NCBI RefSeq assembly: GCF_019492185.1
Contig: NZ_JAICCF010000002.1
Location: forward strand, 558,001 to 622,000
Length of the DNA stretch: 64,000 nt
Direction of reading: 5' to 3'
DNA from: Chitinophaga rhizophila
GTDB taxonomy: Bacteria > Bacteroidota > Bacteroidia > Chitinophagales > Chitinophagaceae
The position numbers were made by a program, and so were the translations under genes. The first letter of the stretch is position 1. Each line of letters begins with the position of its first letter. Of this stretch, positions 26,478 to 34,352 are shown piece after piece. The notes beneath the pieces are model-generated. The model saw only the letters and a list, made by a program, of their open reading frames with translations, did not search any database and had not been told where the DNA came from.

Positions 26478-26626
26478 GTAATCAATATCCTTCGGAAGAT
26501 AAGACAAAAGGATGGGCAATTTTTTACGCAACTCCACAATAGACTGGCTTTATAACAAATTAATTATTAACACTTTATTAATCAAGCAAGATTTTAGCAT
26601 TATCTGATATTAAAAACCCATTGTTT

Positions 26627-27349
26627 ATGAATACATTCAGAAGTCTAAACGGACACGGCGAACCCCGCGCTACCAGGCTATACGAGCAGTCGAATATCCT
26701 GAACGTAAGCAAGCAGGGGCGTATCGCCTCTATTGTCGGTGGCGCTCTACTGGCAAATTCAGCAATCAACAATGTAACAAAGCATCCGATCAGGAGCCTG
26801 TTAAGACTGGTAGCCGGTGGTTACCTATTGTACAGGGGCATGTCAGGGAACTGTCCGTTATCCGCCTACGCTGGCAGAAGAACGAGTGACAGGCATAACA
26901 GTACTGTCAATGTGCGGGCTAAGTTTGTCGTAGAAAAGCCGCGAGACGAAGTATATCATTTCTGGCGCAGGTTGGAAAATCTGCCCCACTTTATGCGGCA
27001 CTTGGCCTCTATTACAGAACACGACGATTACCATTCTCATTGGGTAGTTAAAGGCCCTGGAGGCATCGGGACCCTGGAATGGGATGCAGAGATCATTAAG
27101 GATGAAGCCGGTGCACTGATCGGCTGGCGCTCTGCCCCGGGTTCTAATGTTGCTACTGCAGGTAAGGTAACTTTCTCAGATGCGATCGGCGGAGGTACAG
27201 AGATAGAGGTAGTCATAGCGTACCGTCCACCGGCAGGTTATGTAGGTACAGGACTGGCGTGGTTACTGAACAGTGCTTTCCATAAAATGGTAGAAAAGGA
27301 TGTAATGCGATTCAAGCATTATGTGGAAACAGGTGAGATTACTGCCTAA
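26627..27349 (+). CDS. Membrane-linked SRPBCC (START-like) protein
   Basis: The 240-residue protein has a hydrophobic N-terminal part (IASIVGGALLANSAI and SLLRLVAGGYLLYRGMSGNCPL), like the DUF2892-type membrane segment, and then a polyketide cyclase/START-like domain from about residue 95: VEKPRDEVYHFWRRLENLPHFMRHLASI, WVVKGPGGIGTLEWDAEII, and WRSAPGSNVATAGKVTFSDA. Such fusions bind hydrophobic ligands or act in membrane stress. A YtxH-like gene follows 60 nt later on the same strand, and the pair resembles envelope or general-stress genes. The ATG at 26627 is used; an in-frame TTG two codons earlier is possible. Confidence 0.82.
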   Translation: MNTFRSLNGHGEPRATRLYEQSNILNVSKQGRIASIVGGALLANSAINNVTKHPIRSLLRLVAGGYLLYRGMSGNCPLSAYAGRRTSDRHNSTVNVRAKFVVEKPRDEVYHFWRRLENLPHFMRHLASITEHDDYHSHWVVKGPGGIGTLEWDAEIIKDEAGALIGWRSAPGSNVATAGKVTFSDAIGGGTEIEVVIAYRPPAGYVGTGLAWLLNSAFHKMVEKDVMRFKHYVETGEITA

Positions 27350-27409
27350 CTGGCCCAATATTTGGAAAATCATTGTACACGTAATTATTACACCTTTAAA
27401 ATCATAATT

Positions 27410-27718
27410 ATGAGCACTGCGAAAATTTTATGTGGAGCATTGGCTGGTGTGGCTGCAGGAATGGCTATCGGATTATTGACTGCTCCTGATAGCGGTGAAG
27501 AAACCAGAAGGAAAATCAGAAGGTCTGCCCATCATCTACAGGGCCGGGTTAAGAAGATATTAGGGAAAGGTGCAGATGGACTGACTGAGTTAAAATATAT
27601 TTTCGAGCATGAAGTGACTGGTCTGAAAGACGATGTGAGAACACGTATCCTCACATTGCTGGACGAGTCCATCGAGACATTCAACAGCTTCAAAAAAGAA
27701 GCGAAAGAATCTGTGTAA
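27410..27718 (+). CDS. YtxH domain-containing protein
   Basis: At 102 residues this fits the YtxH family: one N-terminal transmembrane helix with Gly/Ala motifs (ILCGALAGVAAGMAIGLLTAPDSGEETRRKI), followed by a basic amphipathic helical region. The block LTAPxSGEETRRKI is the family signature. Members are small stress-associated membrane proteins of unknown mechanism. The start at 27410 is preferred to the upstream in-frame codon at 27362, because the signature helix begins there. It is co-directional with the SRPBCC gene and shares its terminator. Confidence 0.88.
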   Translation: MSTAKILCGALAGVAAGMAIGLLTAPDSGEETRRKIRRSAHHLQGRVKKILGKGADGLTELKYIFEHEVTGLKDDVRTRILTLLDESIETFNSFKKEAKESV

Positions 27719-27749
27719 CTGACAACGGATGACCAGCAATAAAAGAAAA

Positions 27750-27788
27750 AGGCGGTGCAGCTTATAGCTTGTCACCGCCTCTTTTTTT
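27750..27788. terminator. Bidirectional terminator
   Basis: AGGCGGTG (27750-27757) pairs with CACCGCCT (27773-27780); an internal AGCT/AGCT pair closes the loop. Seven Ts follow on the plus strand and A-rich sequence precedes it, so it suits both the YtxH gene and the convergent thioredoxin-like gene. Confidence 0.88.
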
Positions 27789-27811
27789 GTCAGGTTGGTT
27801 AATATCTGTCA

Positions 27812-29053
27812 TCAGGACTTCTCAGCGAGCAGGCCATCTACCAGCGTATTGAACTCCTTCTTAAAATGCTCATAATGTTCTCCTGTACCAGGCCCGGAGA
27901 AGCCAGAATGTACCTCTCTTACATTTCCCTTCTTATCAACAAAGATTGTGGTTGGGAATGCCTTTATTTTGGTAATCTGTGGTAATGTTTTCTCTGTCCT
28001 TTCAGGATCAGATACAGTTACGCCAGTGATCAGTACCGGATAATCCACATTGAATCTTTTCAGGAAGCCCTGCAGGCTTTTCTGTGATTTGGCAAAATCA
28101 GTAGTGCGCTCGTATGCCAGCCCTATCACCTCTACCCCACGTGCTTTGTTCTCTTTGTACCAATCTGCCAGAAAACCTGTTTCGTCCATACAGTTAGGAC
28201 ACCAGGACCCCATAATGGTGATCACTACGACCTTATTAGCAAATCGCTTATCCTTGAAGCTTACCTTTTTACCATTGATGTCTTTAAAACTGAAATCCAG
28301 GCGGCCACTGCCCGCTTTGGCAGATGCAAGGGCAGTTTCATCCGGCAATACGGCTTTGTCGTCTTTAACAGCAGTCCAGTTTTCCTTACCATCTCCGATA
28401 CCTGCATAGAATACACCATTTTCCAGGGCATTGCCTTTCACCAGGGCCGTAAAGTAATAGGCATGAGAACCATCAAATGTGGAAAGTTTCAGTGTATCTC
28501 CGTCTACAACACCTTCCAGGAAACGATAGTCACCGGTAGATGTGAGAAAGGTGCCATGTACAATATTACCCTGTTGTTTAAATTCCCCGATCGCATAGGA
28601 AGAATCACTCTTGCCCGGTGCTGTAAACCAGGTAGACCAGCGGCCTGACACATTGCCGTTTGCAGGCGCATGTTGTGTAAAACGTTGTTTTACATTGTGT
28701 GCAGCAGAGAATGGGATACTGACATCTCTGTCTGCCAGGTGACGTATCCAGTTACCCTCCAGACGGCCTGCCTTACTGAAGGCAGCCCGAAATTCTGAGT
28801 CGAAGAAAGGCATTCTGATGAATACAGAGTCTCCCTGGACCTTTACATCATCGACCAGGAGGCGCTCGTTCGCATTAAGCACATAGATAAGTTTCTTACG
28901 GGCGCTGTCTTTCACTTCAAAATTAAAAACGATATCCGCGCCGTCTTTCCTGTGCAGGCTGGCTTGCCATACACCAGGTTCAAGATCCCACTTTTCAAGC
29001 TGCGTACCGAAGATGAATGCCGGAAGGCATAATAAAAGCCAAAATTTCTTCAT
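27812..29053 (-). CDS. Secreted thiol-disulfide oxidoreductase, TlpA/AhpC-TSA type
   Basis: The 413-residue protein has a signal peptide (about 16 residues), a beta-rich N-terminal half (about 20-240, starting WDLEPGVWQASLHRKDGADIVFNFEV) of the kind seen in Bacteroidota thioredoxins, and a C-terminal thioredoxin domain with the active site GSWCPNCMDE near residue 286, followed by KARGVEVIGLAYER, cis-Pro region AFPTTIFVDKKGNV, and GPGTGEHYEHF. The C-P-N-C motif suggests a reductase or isomerase in the periplasm. It stands alone. Confidence 0.9.
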   Translation of the reverse strand: MKKFWLLLCLPAFIFGTQLEKWDLEPGVWQASLHRKDGADIVFNFEVKDSARKKLIYVLNANERLLVDDVKVQGDSVFIRMPFFDSEFRAAFSKAGRLEGNWIRHLADRDVSIPFSAAHNVKQRFTQHAPANGNVSGRWSTWFTAPGKSDSSYAIGEFKQQGNIVHGTFLTSTGDYRFLEGVVDGDTLKLSTFDGSHAYYFTALVKGNALENGVFYAGIGDGKENWTAVKDDKAVLPDETALASAKAGSGRLDFSFKDINGKKVSFKDKRFANKVVVITIMGSWCPNCMDETGFLADWYKENKARGVEVIGLAYERTTDFAKSQKSLQGFLKRFNVDYPVLITGVTVSDPERTEKTLPQITKIKAFPTTIFVDKKGNVREVHSGFSGPGTGEHYEHFKKEFNTLVDGLLAEKS

Positions 29054-29128
29054 ATTATAGTTTGCGTACCTATTTTACGTCTTATTTATCCTACAATATT
29101 AGTAGAGTATACTGAAGATAACAAAAGT

Positions 29129-29488
29129 TTATTTGATTAATTTTTCTATCAGCTCGACCCTACGTCCATCCGGATCCTTTACCACAGCGGCATATCCCCA
29201 TTCAGTACTGGCAGGTGCCTGTACTGTTTCAATGCCCATTTCCTCCAGGCATTGCAGCGTTGCATTCAGGCTTTCTATAGTAAAACCCAGCCGGGTGGTG
29301 GTATCAGGTTCATGCTCAGTTGCGGGCAAGGGATAAATTTCAAAGGTCAGTCCTCCTATTATGGCGCTGTAGTGATAAGGCCCGTTACCATGCCGGTGAT
29401 GGTTGAAGGTTAACCCCAGGGTAGTGTAAAATCTTACCTGATCGTCCTGTCTGTTGGTTCTGATAACTACGAGATTTAATTGTGTCAT
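29129..29488 (-). CDS. VOC family (glyoxalase/bleomycin-resistance-like) protein
   Basis: The 119-residue protein has the paired beta-alpha-beta-beta-beta units of the vicinal oxygen chelate fold: LNLVVIRTNRQDDQVRFYTTLGLTF at the start and WGYAAVVKDPDGRRVELIEKL at the end, in which the final Glu is the usual metal ligand. The start MTQLNLVV at 29488 is natural; the frame extends 7 codons upstream. A substrate cannot be inferred from a single VOC domain. Confidence 0.87.
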   Translation of the reverse strand: MTQLNLVVIRTNRQDDQVRFYTTLGLTFNHHRHGNGPYHYSAIIGGLTFEIYPLPATEHEPDTTTRLGFTIESLNATLQCLEEMGIETVQAPASTEWGYAAVVKDPDGRRVELIEKLIK

Positions 29489-29499
29489 ACTTCCTGTGA

Positions 29500-29610
29500 A
29501 AATTAGCAATCAGCGATTATCTGTCAGTAATAGGGAATTTGCAATACGGGGACGTCAATGCTAATGAATCCCTGATTACCAATTGGTAATTCATAGTTTT
29601 TAATTGTCTG
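29500..29610. repeat. Degenerate heptad tract with inverted arm
   Basis: In steps of seven the left part reads AATTAGC, AATCAGC, GATTATC, TGTCAGT, AATAGGG, AATTTGC, AATACGG, and the right part GATTACC, AATTGGT, AATTCAT. The segment GTAATAGGGA has a near-complement TCCCTGATTAC about 40 nt later, so the tract can fold back. Confidence 0.5.
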
Positions 29611-29663
29611 CTGTCTAAAGTAAAAAACATATTCAGTAAATACAAACTCTGCCAACATAGAAG

Positions 29664-29671
29664 TACCTTTG
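29664..29671 (+). promoter_or_regulatory. -7 box of the hydrolase promoter
   Basis: TACCTTTG is a perfect TAnnTTTG match 55 nt before the ATG at 29726. No TTTG is found 19-20 nt upstream. Confidence 0.5.
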
Positions 29672-29725
29672 AGCGTGCGTGTAAACTGAATTTTGATATC
29701 GTTATCAGGCGTTTAAAGCAAGATC

Positions 29726-30571
29726 ATGAAAAAGTATAGGTTAGCCTTTTCTATTATCGGCACTATTTCTCCTCGGATGGCTGCCAAAACCTTCCTTCAT
29801 TTCTTCAGCAAACCTCCCAGGAGGACCTTCCGCCATCACCATCTGACGCTCAGACAATCAGCTGCAGAAAGTAATACACCGCTGACAGCATATGCTTTCA
29901 GCAAGCAACAGATCAATGTAAAAACTTACAGCTGGGGCAACAGTGGACCAAGAATATTATTATTACATGGCTGGGGTGGCAGCGCTCTCGACTTCGGACA
30001 TATGGTCAACACTCTTGTGGACAATGGTTACCAGGTAATTTCTTTTGACCAGCCGGCACATGGATTCTCTACCGGCAAAAACAGTAACATGATCCAATGG
30101 ATGCATGTGATACGCGCCATCCTGGAAAAATACCCTGGTATATATGGTATTATCGGACATTCTTTCGGAGGCCTGGCAGCGACGCTGACATTAGCCAGGG
30201 AACAGGTATATGTTCCGAAACTGATCATTATTGCAGCCTCCATCTCTGCTCCTGCTATCTTCGATGAAGCCTATGATCTGATGCAACTGGACAACAAAGT
30301 GCGTAAAGTTATTCCTGGTATTGTACGCGAGAAGCTGAAAGACGATATTGCCACAATGGATATGCATCAACAGTTCAGGCAAGTAAAGACCAACAGGATG
30401 CTCTTTATCTATGATGAGAATGATGAAATCATTTCTCCGAAACAGTCAGCCTACTTTCTGGAACAGCATCCGGAAGTAGAAGGCTTTGCCATCCGGGGGG
30501 AAGGTCATTACAAAATCATTCGTGATCAGCAGGTATTGGATAAGATCGTTAACTACCTGCAGGAAAAATAA
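29726..30571 (+). CDS. Alpha/beta hydrolase
   Basis: The 281-residue cytoplasmic hydrolase has ILLLHGWGGSALDFG (oxyanion loop), VISFDQPAHGFS, the nucleophile elbow GIIGHSFGGLA, the acid in FIYDENDEIISP and the histidine in EGHYKI, so the full catalytic triad is present. This contrasts with the protein at 9439-10839. The N-terminal 60 residues are basic and include a short hydrophobic stretch. The substrate is unknown. The gene is monocistronic, followed by the ECF41-regulated unit. Confidence 0.9.
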   Translation: MKKYRLAFSIIGTISPRMAAKTFLHFFSKPPRRTFRHHHLTLRQSAAESNTPLTAYAFSKQQINVKTYSWGNSGPRILLLHGWGGSALDFGHMVNTLVDNGYQVISFDQPAHGFSTGKNSNMIQWMHVIRAILEKYPGIYGIIGHSFGGLAATLTLAREQVYVPKLIIIAASISAPAIFDEAYDLMQLDNKVRKVIPGIVREKLKDDIATMDMHQQFRQVKTNRMLFIYDENDEIISPKQSAYFLEQHPEVEGFAIRGEGHYKIIRDQQVLDKIVNYLQEK

Positions 30572-30637
30572 AGACTGGCATCACTATTCAATCCAGATAA
30601 GTACAACGCTGCATCCCAAAAACTTTTTCTAATTTCC

Positions 30638-30664
30638 TGTCACGTTTTGATTGACTGACCTGTC
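30638..30664 (+). promoter_or_regulatory. ECF41-type sigma promoter
   Basis: TGTCACG (30638-30644), 16 nt, then TGTC (30661-30664). The described ECF41 target promoter is TGTCACA-N16-CGTC, so the -35 element matches in six of seven positions and the -10 in three of four, at exactly the right spacing, 41 nt before the CMD gene that ECF41 factors typically control. Confidence 0.8.
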
Positions 30665-30705
30665 ATATTATCGTAAACACTTTCATTACATCAAAAACGA
30701 TTAAT

Positions 30706-31167
30706 ATGACACAGAGAATCACTTTCCAGGAAGTACCACAGGAACTTATGAGTTCAATGATGCGTATCGGCGCTTATCTGAAAACATCAGATATTGATCA
30801 AAAGCTGTTATCCTTGCTGTATTACCGGGCATCACAGATTAATGGCTGTGCATTCTGTCTTGATATGCATCATAAGGAATCTATTGCGCACGGCGATACC
30901 CATCAGCGCCTGCATGGTGTAATTGCCTGGAGAGAAACCCCTTACTTTGATGATAGAGAGCGTGCCGCCCTGGCCTTTACAGAAGCGCTGACAAATGCAA
31001 ATCAGCAGGACATTGACGATAATATATACAATGCACTGACGGAGTTTTTCACTACCGAGGAGATTGCCACGCTCACTATTGCTATTGCTACCGTCAATAC
31101 CTGGAACAGGCTGAATAAAACATTTAAGACAGTACCAGGCCACTACAAAGTAGGGCAGTTTGCCTAA
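30706..31167 (+). CDS. Carboxymuconolactone decarboxylase family (AhpD-like) protein
   Basis: The 153-residue protein is all-helical with the CMD/AhpD core: YYRASQINGCAFCLDMHHKES, where Cys48 and Cys51 form the redox pair and His55 assists. It continues with RLHGVIAWRETPYFDDRERAALAFTEALT and AIATVNTWNRLNKTF. AhpD-like proteins are peroxidase-like thiol enzymes. CMD genes next to ECF41 sigma factors are the classical target of those factors, and here the sigma gene follows 40 nt later, with an ECF41-type promoter in front. A role in oxidative or electrophile stress is an inference. Confidence 0.92.
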   Translation: MTQRITFQEVPQELMSSMMRIGAYLKTSDIDQKLLSLLYYRASQINGCAFCLDMHHKESIAHGDTHQRLHGVIAWRETPYFDDRERAALAFTEALTNANQQDIDDNIYNALTEFFTTEEIATLTIAIATVNTWNRLNKTFKTVPGHYKVGQFA

Positions 31168-31207
31168 AGAAACCTTCTTATTTTAGCAACGATCATCTGG
31201 ATAAACT

Positions 31208-32053
31208 ATGTTAAAAGATTATCAATACACACTGTTTCCGTACGCGTATAATATTCTTGGTTCTGCAGAAGATGCAAAAGATACTATACAGGATGTACTG
31301 TCTAATTATATTGCCGCCAATAAAAAAGGAATAGAGAATGAAAAAGCATACCTGGTACGCAGTGTGATCAACCAGTCGATCAATGCCAAAAATAAGCGCA
31401 GAACGGTTAATTATGAAGATGTATGGTTACCGGAACCGGTGGCCACAGAAGAAGCAGATAAAGCGCTGCACCTGCGGGATATCGGTTCCTATACAATGCT
31501 GATACTGATGGAAGAACTAAATCCCAAAGAAAGGGCGGTTTTTATTCTCAAGGAAGGTTTCGGGTATTCTCACGAAGAGATTGCAGATGTACTTGCCGGC
31601 AGTATCGAGCAATCACGCAAGCTGCTCAGCCGTGCAAAGGCAAAACTTGACCAGCGGAAACAAGGTATGCCGCTTAATAACAGAACCGTATCTGCCGCCC
31701 TGCTGGACCAGTATCTGCATGCCATACGAAAAGGCGACACAGAAAGACTGGAACATATGCTATCAAAAGACATTGTATTCTATGCAGATGGCGGAGGTAA
31801 GGTGAATGTAGCGAAGAAGATCTGTACCGGTCTGCAGGATGTGACAGCACTGATACTGATGGTATACAACAAATATCAGCAGAACTTTACTTTCAGGTTT
31901 ACTATGATCAATCACCAGCCGGCACTGCTGTTTTATATGGAGAAGCAATTGTATGGTGTACAGGTGTTCACCATTTCGGAAGAGGATAACAAGATATCAC
32001 AGATATCTACAGTGCTGGATCCGGATAAACTGAAGTCATTCAGGAACCAGTAA
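31208..32053 (+). CDS. ECF41 family RNA polymerase sigma factor (SigJ-like)
   Basis: The 281-residue protein has sigma region 2 (LFPYAYNILGSAEDAKDTIQDVL), region 4 (LNPKERAVFILKEGFGYSHEEIADVL, then SIEQSRKLLSRAKAKL) and a long C-terminal SnoaL-like extension (about 165-281). The ECF41 hallmarks are all visible: WLPEP in the linker, DGGGK in the extension, and DPDKL (consensus NPDKL) near the end. In studied members the extension replaces a separate anti-sigma factor and both activates and restrains the sigma. The partner CMD gene lies directly upstream, and its promoter fits the ECF41 consensus, so the factor probably controls its own operon. Confidence 0.93.
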   Translation: MLKDYQYTLFPYAYNILGSAEDAKDTIQDVLSNYIAANKKGIENEKAYLVRSVINQSINAKNKRRTVNYEDVWLPEPVATEEADKALHLRDIGSYTMLILMEELNPKERAVFILKEGFGYSHEEIADVLAGSIEQSRKLLSRAKAKLDQRKQGMPLNNRTVSAALLDQYLHAIRKGDTERLEHMLSKDIVFYADGGGKVNVAKKICTGLQDVTALILMVYNKYQQNFTFRFTMINHQPALLFYMEKQLYGVQVFTISEEDNKISQISTVLDPDKLKSFRNQ

Positions 32054-32058
32054 TCAGC

Positions 32059-32143
32059 AGCAGGAATCAGGAGTTGGCAGCTTATCAACCTTACCGCTAT
32101 TAATATGCGCGATCAGGCAATGGCATACTTCCTGATTCCTGCT
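32059..32143. repeat. Perfect 14-bp inverted repeat around a 57-nt spacer
   Basis: AGCAGGAATCAGGA (32059-32072) is exactly complementary to TCCTGATTCCTGCT (32130-32143). The arms have the AATCAGGA composition of the heptad tracts. It lies between the convergent sigma and yggS genes. There is no T run, so it is not an obvious terminator. Confidence 0.65.
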
Positions 32144-32153
32144 TACCAGCTGT

Positions 32154-32831
32154 TTATAGTCTTGCGCCAAATAGCATACTACCTATTCTGACCATGGTAC
32201 TACCTTCTTCCAGCGCAATGGTATAATCACCACTCATACCAACTGACAGCTCAGTAAAGGCGTTAGTATCCGCAAAGAAACGTTGTTTCAGACTTTGCTG
32301 TAATGTATGGAGGTGACGAAATTCAGTCCTTACCTGCTCCATATCATCGGTGTTGGTAGCCATTCCCATTAAACCGGCTATTTCTATATTAGCGAAGCGG
32401 GCGGCTTGCTGCTGATGTGATTCCAGGAGCGCTATCAGCTCTTCATCACTCAGACCGAATTTCGTTTCTTCCTTTGCAATATGTACCTGTAGCAGGCAAC
32501 GGATAACGCGGTTATGCTTAGCCGCCTGTTTGCTGATCTCTTCCAGTAATTTAATACTATCGACTGCATGCACCATGCTGACAAAAGGCGCTATATATTT
32601 GACTTTGTTGGACTGAAGATGCCCGATGAAATGCCATTCTATATCTGCCGGCAGCAACGCCTGCTTCTCCTGCAACTCCTGTACATAGTTCTCTCCGAAG
32701 ATACGCTGACCGGCATTATACAATGCCTTAATATCTGACGGGGGTTTAATCTTCGACACGGCCACTAGCTTTGCGTTATACGGCAATAGCTGTTCGTTGA
32801 TCCTGTTGTATGCTGATAAATTGACTGACAT
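32154..32831 (-). CDS. yggS: YggS/PLPBP family pyridoxal phosphate homeostasis protein
   Basis: The 225-residue fold-type III PLP protein has the lysine motif LVAVSKIKPPSDI, then RIFGENYVQELQEK, IEWHFIGHLQSNKVKYI, and the C-terminal LSVGMSGDYTIALEEGSTMVRIGSMLFG, all family signatures. It binds PLP and buffers vitamin B6 and amino-acid pools; no enzyme reaction is known. A well-matched promoter ends 5 nt before its ATG, so the mRNA may be nearly leaderless. Confidence 0.95.
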   Translation of the reverse strand: MSVNLSAYNRINEQLLPYNAKLVAVSKIKPPSDIKALYNAGQRIFGENYVQELQEKQALLPADIEWHFIGHLQSNKVKYIAPFVSMVHAVDSIKLLEEISKQAAKHNRVIRCLLQVHIAKEETKFGLSDEELIALLESHQQQAARFANIEIAGLMGMATNTDDMEQVRTEFRHLHTLQQSLKQRFFADTNAFTELSVGMSGDYTIALEEGSTMVRIGSMLFGARL

Positions 32832-32835
32832 GCTG

Positions 32836-32867
32836 CAAAAGTATTGTAATCAGCTACGAATTACAAA
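32836..32867 (-). promoter_or_regulatory. Promoter of yggS
   Basis: On the minus strand TTTG (32867-32864), 20 nt, then TACTTTTG (32843-32836) fits the Bacteroidota consensus at full length. Transcription would begin at or next to the yggS ATG (32831). Confidence 0.7.
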
Positions 32868-32891
32868 TCCGCGATGATGCTTGTCATCCCT

Positions 32892-32931
32892 TAAAAAGAC
32901 ACATCCCGGATGAGCATGTCAACCGGGATGT
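32892..32931 (-). terminator. Terminator of the acyl-CoA dehydrogenase gene
   Basis: ACATCCCGG (32901-32909) pairs with CCGGGATGT (32923-32931). On the minus strand GTCTTTTTAA follows the stem. Confidence 0.82.
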
Positions 32932-32955
32932 ATATGATTGTTCTGGTGCAGATCG

Positions 32956-34095
32956 TTATCCTAAAATAGATCTTCCTATTACGATGCGTTGCACCTCGCT
33001 GGTGCCCTCATAGATCTGTGTGATCTTGGCATCGCGCATCAGGCGTTCTACATGATATTCTTTCACATACCCATAACCGCCGTGTACCTGTACAGCTTCA
33101 GTAGTTACCCACATGGCAGTCTCTGAAGCAAATACTTTTGCCATAGAGCCGCTTAGGGTATAATCCAGATGTAAATCTTTTTCTCTTGCAGCTTTCAGGC
33201 ATAACAAGCGGGAGGCTTCTATTCTGGTTGCCATATCAGCCAATTTAAACTGGATGGCCTGATGCTGACTGATCTCTTTCCCGAAGGCTTTCCTTTCTTT
33301 GGCGTATTTCAATGACAGTTCATACGCGCCACTGGCTATACCCAATGCCTGAGAAGCAATACCTATACGGCCGCCACCTAGTGTTTTCATGGCAAATTTG
33401 AACCCGAAGCCATCTTCTCCTATCCTGTTTTCCTTCGGCACTTTTACATCCTGGAACATGATGCTGTGCGTATCGCTGCCGCGGATACCCATCTTGTTCT
33501 CTTTAGCGCCTACTACCACGCCAGGAGAGTTTTTTTCTACAATCAGGGCGTTGATACCTTTGCTACCCTTGTCAGGATGCGTCTGTGCAATAACCAGGTA
33601 TACGCTGGCGCTACTACCATTGGTGATCCAGTTCTTGGTGCCATTAACCAGGTAGTGGTCACCTTTATCTTCTGCCAGGGTACGCTGTGATGTAGCATCA
33701 GAACCTGCTTCCGGTTCACTCAGCAGAAAAGCGCCTGTAATTTCTCCCTTTGCCAGGGGAACAAGATATTTCTGTTTCTGCTCTTCTGTGCCGAAAGTTT
33801 CCAGTCCCCAGCATACCAGGGAGTTATTCACACTCATACATACCGAGGTGGATGCGTCTATCTTGGAAATCTCTTCCATGGCCAGTACATAAGAAACGGT
33901 GTCCAATCCGGCACCGCCATATTTCGGATCTACCATCATGCCCAGGAAACCGAGTTCGCCCAGCTTTTTAATCTGTTCTGCAGGGTATTGTTGTTTTTCG
34001 TCACGCTCTATAACGCCGGGAAGTAGTTCATTTACGGCAAAATCACGTGCCGCCTTCTGTATCATGAGGTGTTCTTCAGTAAGTTGAAAATCCAT
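32956..34095 (-). CDS. Acyl-CoA dehydrogenase
   Basis: The 379-residue flavoenzyme oxidises acyl-CoA to enoyl-CoA. It has LTEEHLMIQKAARDFA at the start, the GAFLLSEPEAGSDATSQRT and NGTKNWITNGSSASVYLV signatures of FAD/substrate binding, GRIGIASQALGIASGAYELSLKYAKER, and VQVHGGYGYVKEYHVERLMRDAKITQIYEGTSEVQR, with the catalytic Glu in YEGTSE (about residue 363). This pattern fits short-chain or butyryl-CoA dehydrogenases. An enoyl-CoA hydratase gene lies 19 kb away at 52727-53506. It is monocistronic. Confidence 0.95.
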   Translation of the reverse strand: MDFQLTEEHLMIQKAARDFAVNELLPGVIERDEKQQYPAEQIKKLGELGFLGMMVDPKYGGAGLDTVSYVLAMEEISKIDASTSVCMSVNNSLVCWGLETFGTEEQKQKYLVPLAKGEITGAFLLSEPEAGSDATSQRTLAEDKGDHYLVNGTKNWITNGSSASVYLVIAQTHPDKGSKGINALIVEKNSPGVVVGAKENKMGIRGSDTHSIMFQDVKVPKENRIGEDGFGFKFAMKTLGGGRIGIASQALGIASGAYELSLKYAKERKAFGKEISQHQAIQFKLADMATRIEASRLLCLKAAREKDLHLDYTLSGSMAKVFASETAMWVTTEAVQVHGGYGYVKEYHVERLMRDAKITQIYEGTSEVQRIVIGRSILG

Positions 34096-34136
34096 GGAAT
34101 CTTGTTTTACTGGGTTTTGTTAACTTATCAGTTTTT

Positions 34137-34144
34137 CAAATCTA
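34137..34144 (-). promoter_or_regulatory. Possible -7 box of the acyl-CoA dehydrogenase gene
   Basis: The minus strand reads TAGATTTG (TAnnTTTG) 42 nt before the ATG. The -33 region is only A/T-rich. Confidence 0.4.
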
Positions 34145-34352
34145 TTTTTTAATACCCATCTAAAAAAATACTGCCTTTAAAATTCATGGTTATCCATCAT
34201 TATCAGCAAAACATTAAAGATTATTTGAAGATACACGGTCCTTATTGCAATTGTTTTATCGTTTACCGCAAGTGAATATACGCCTCGACAATAGGGTTTG
34301 AAAACCATTCTGTTAAAATCGTGTAGCTTGGTAGCAAGGATAACTTTCTTTT

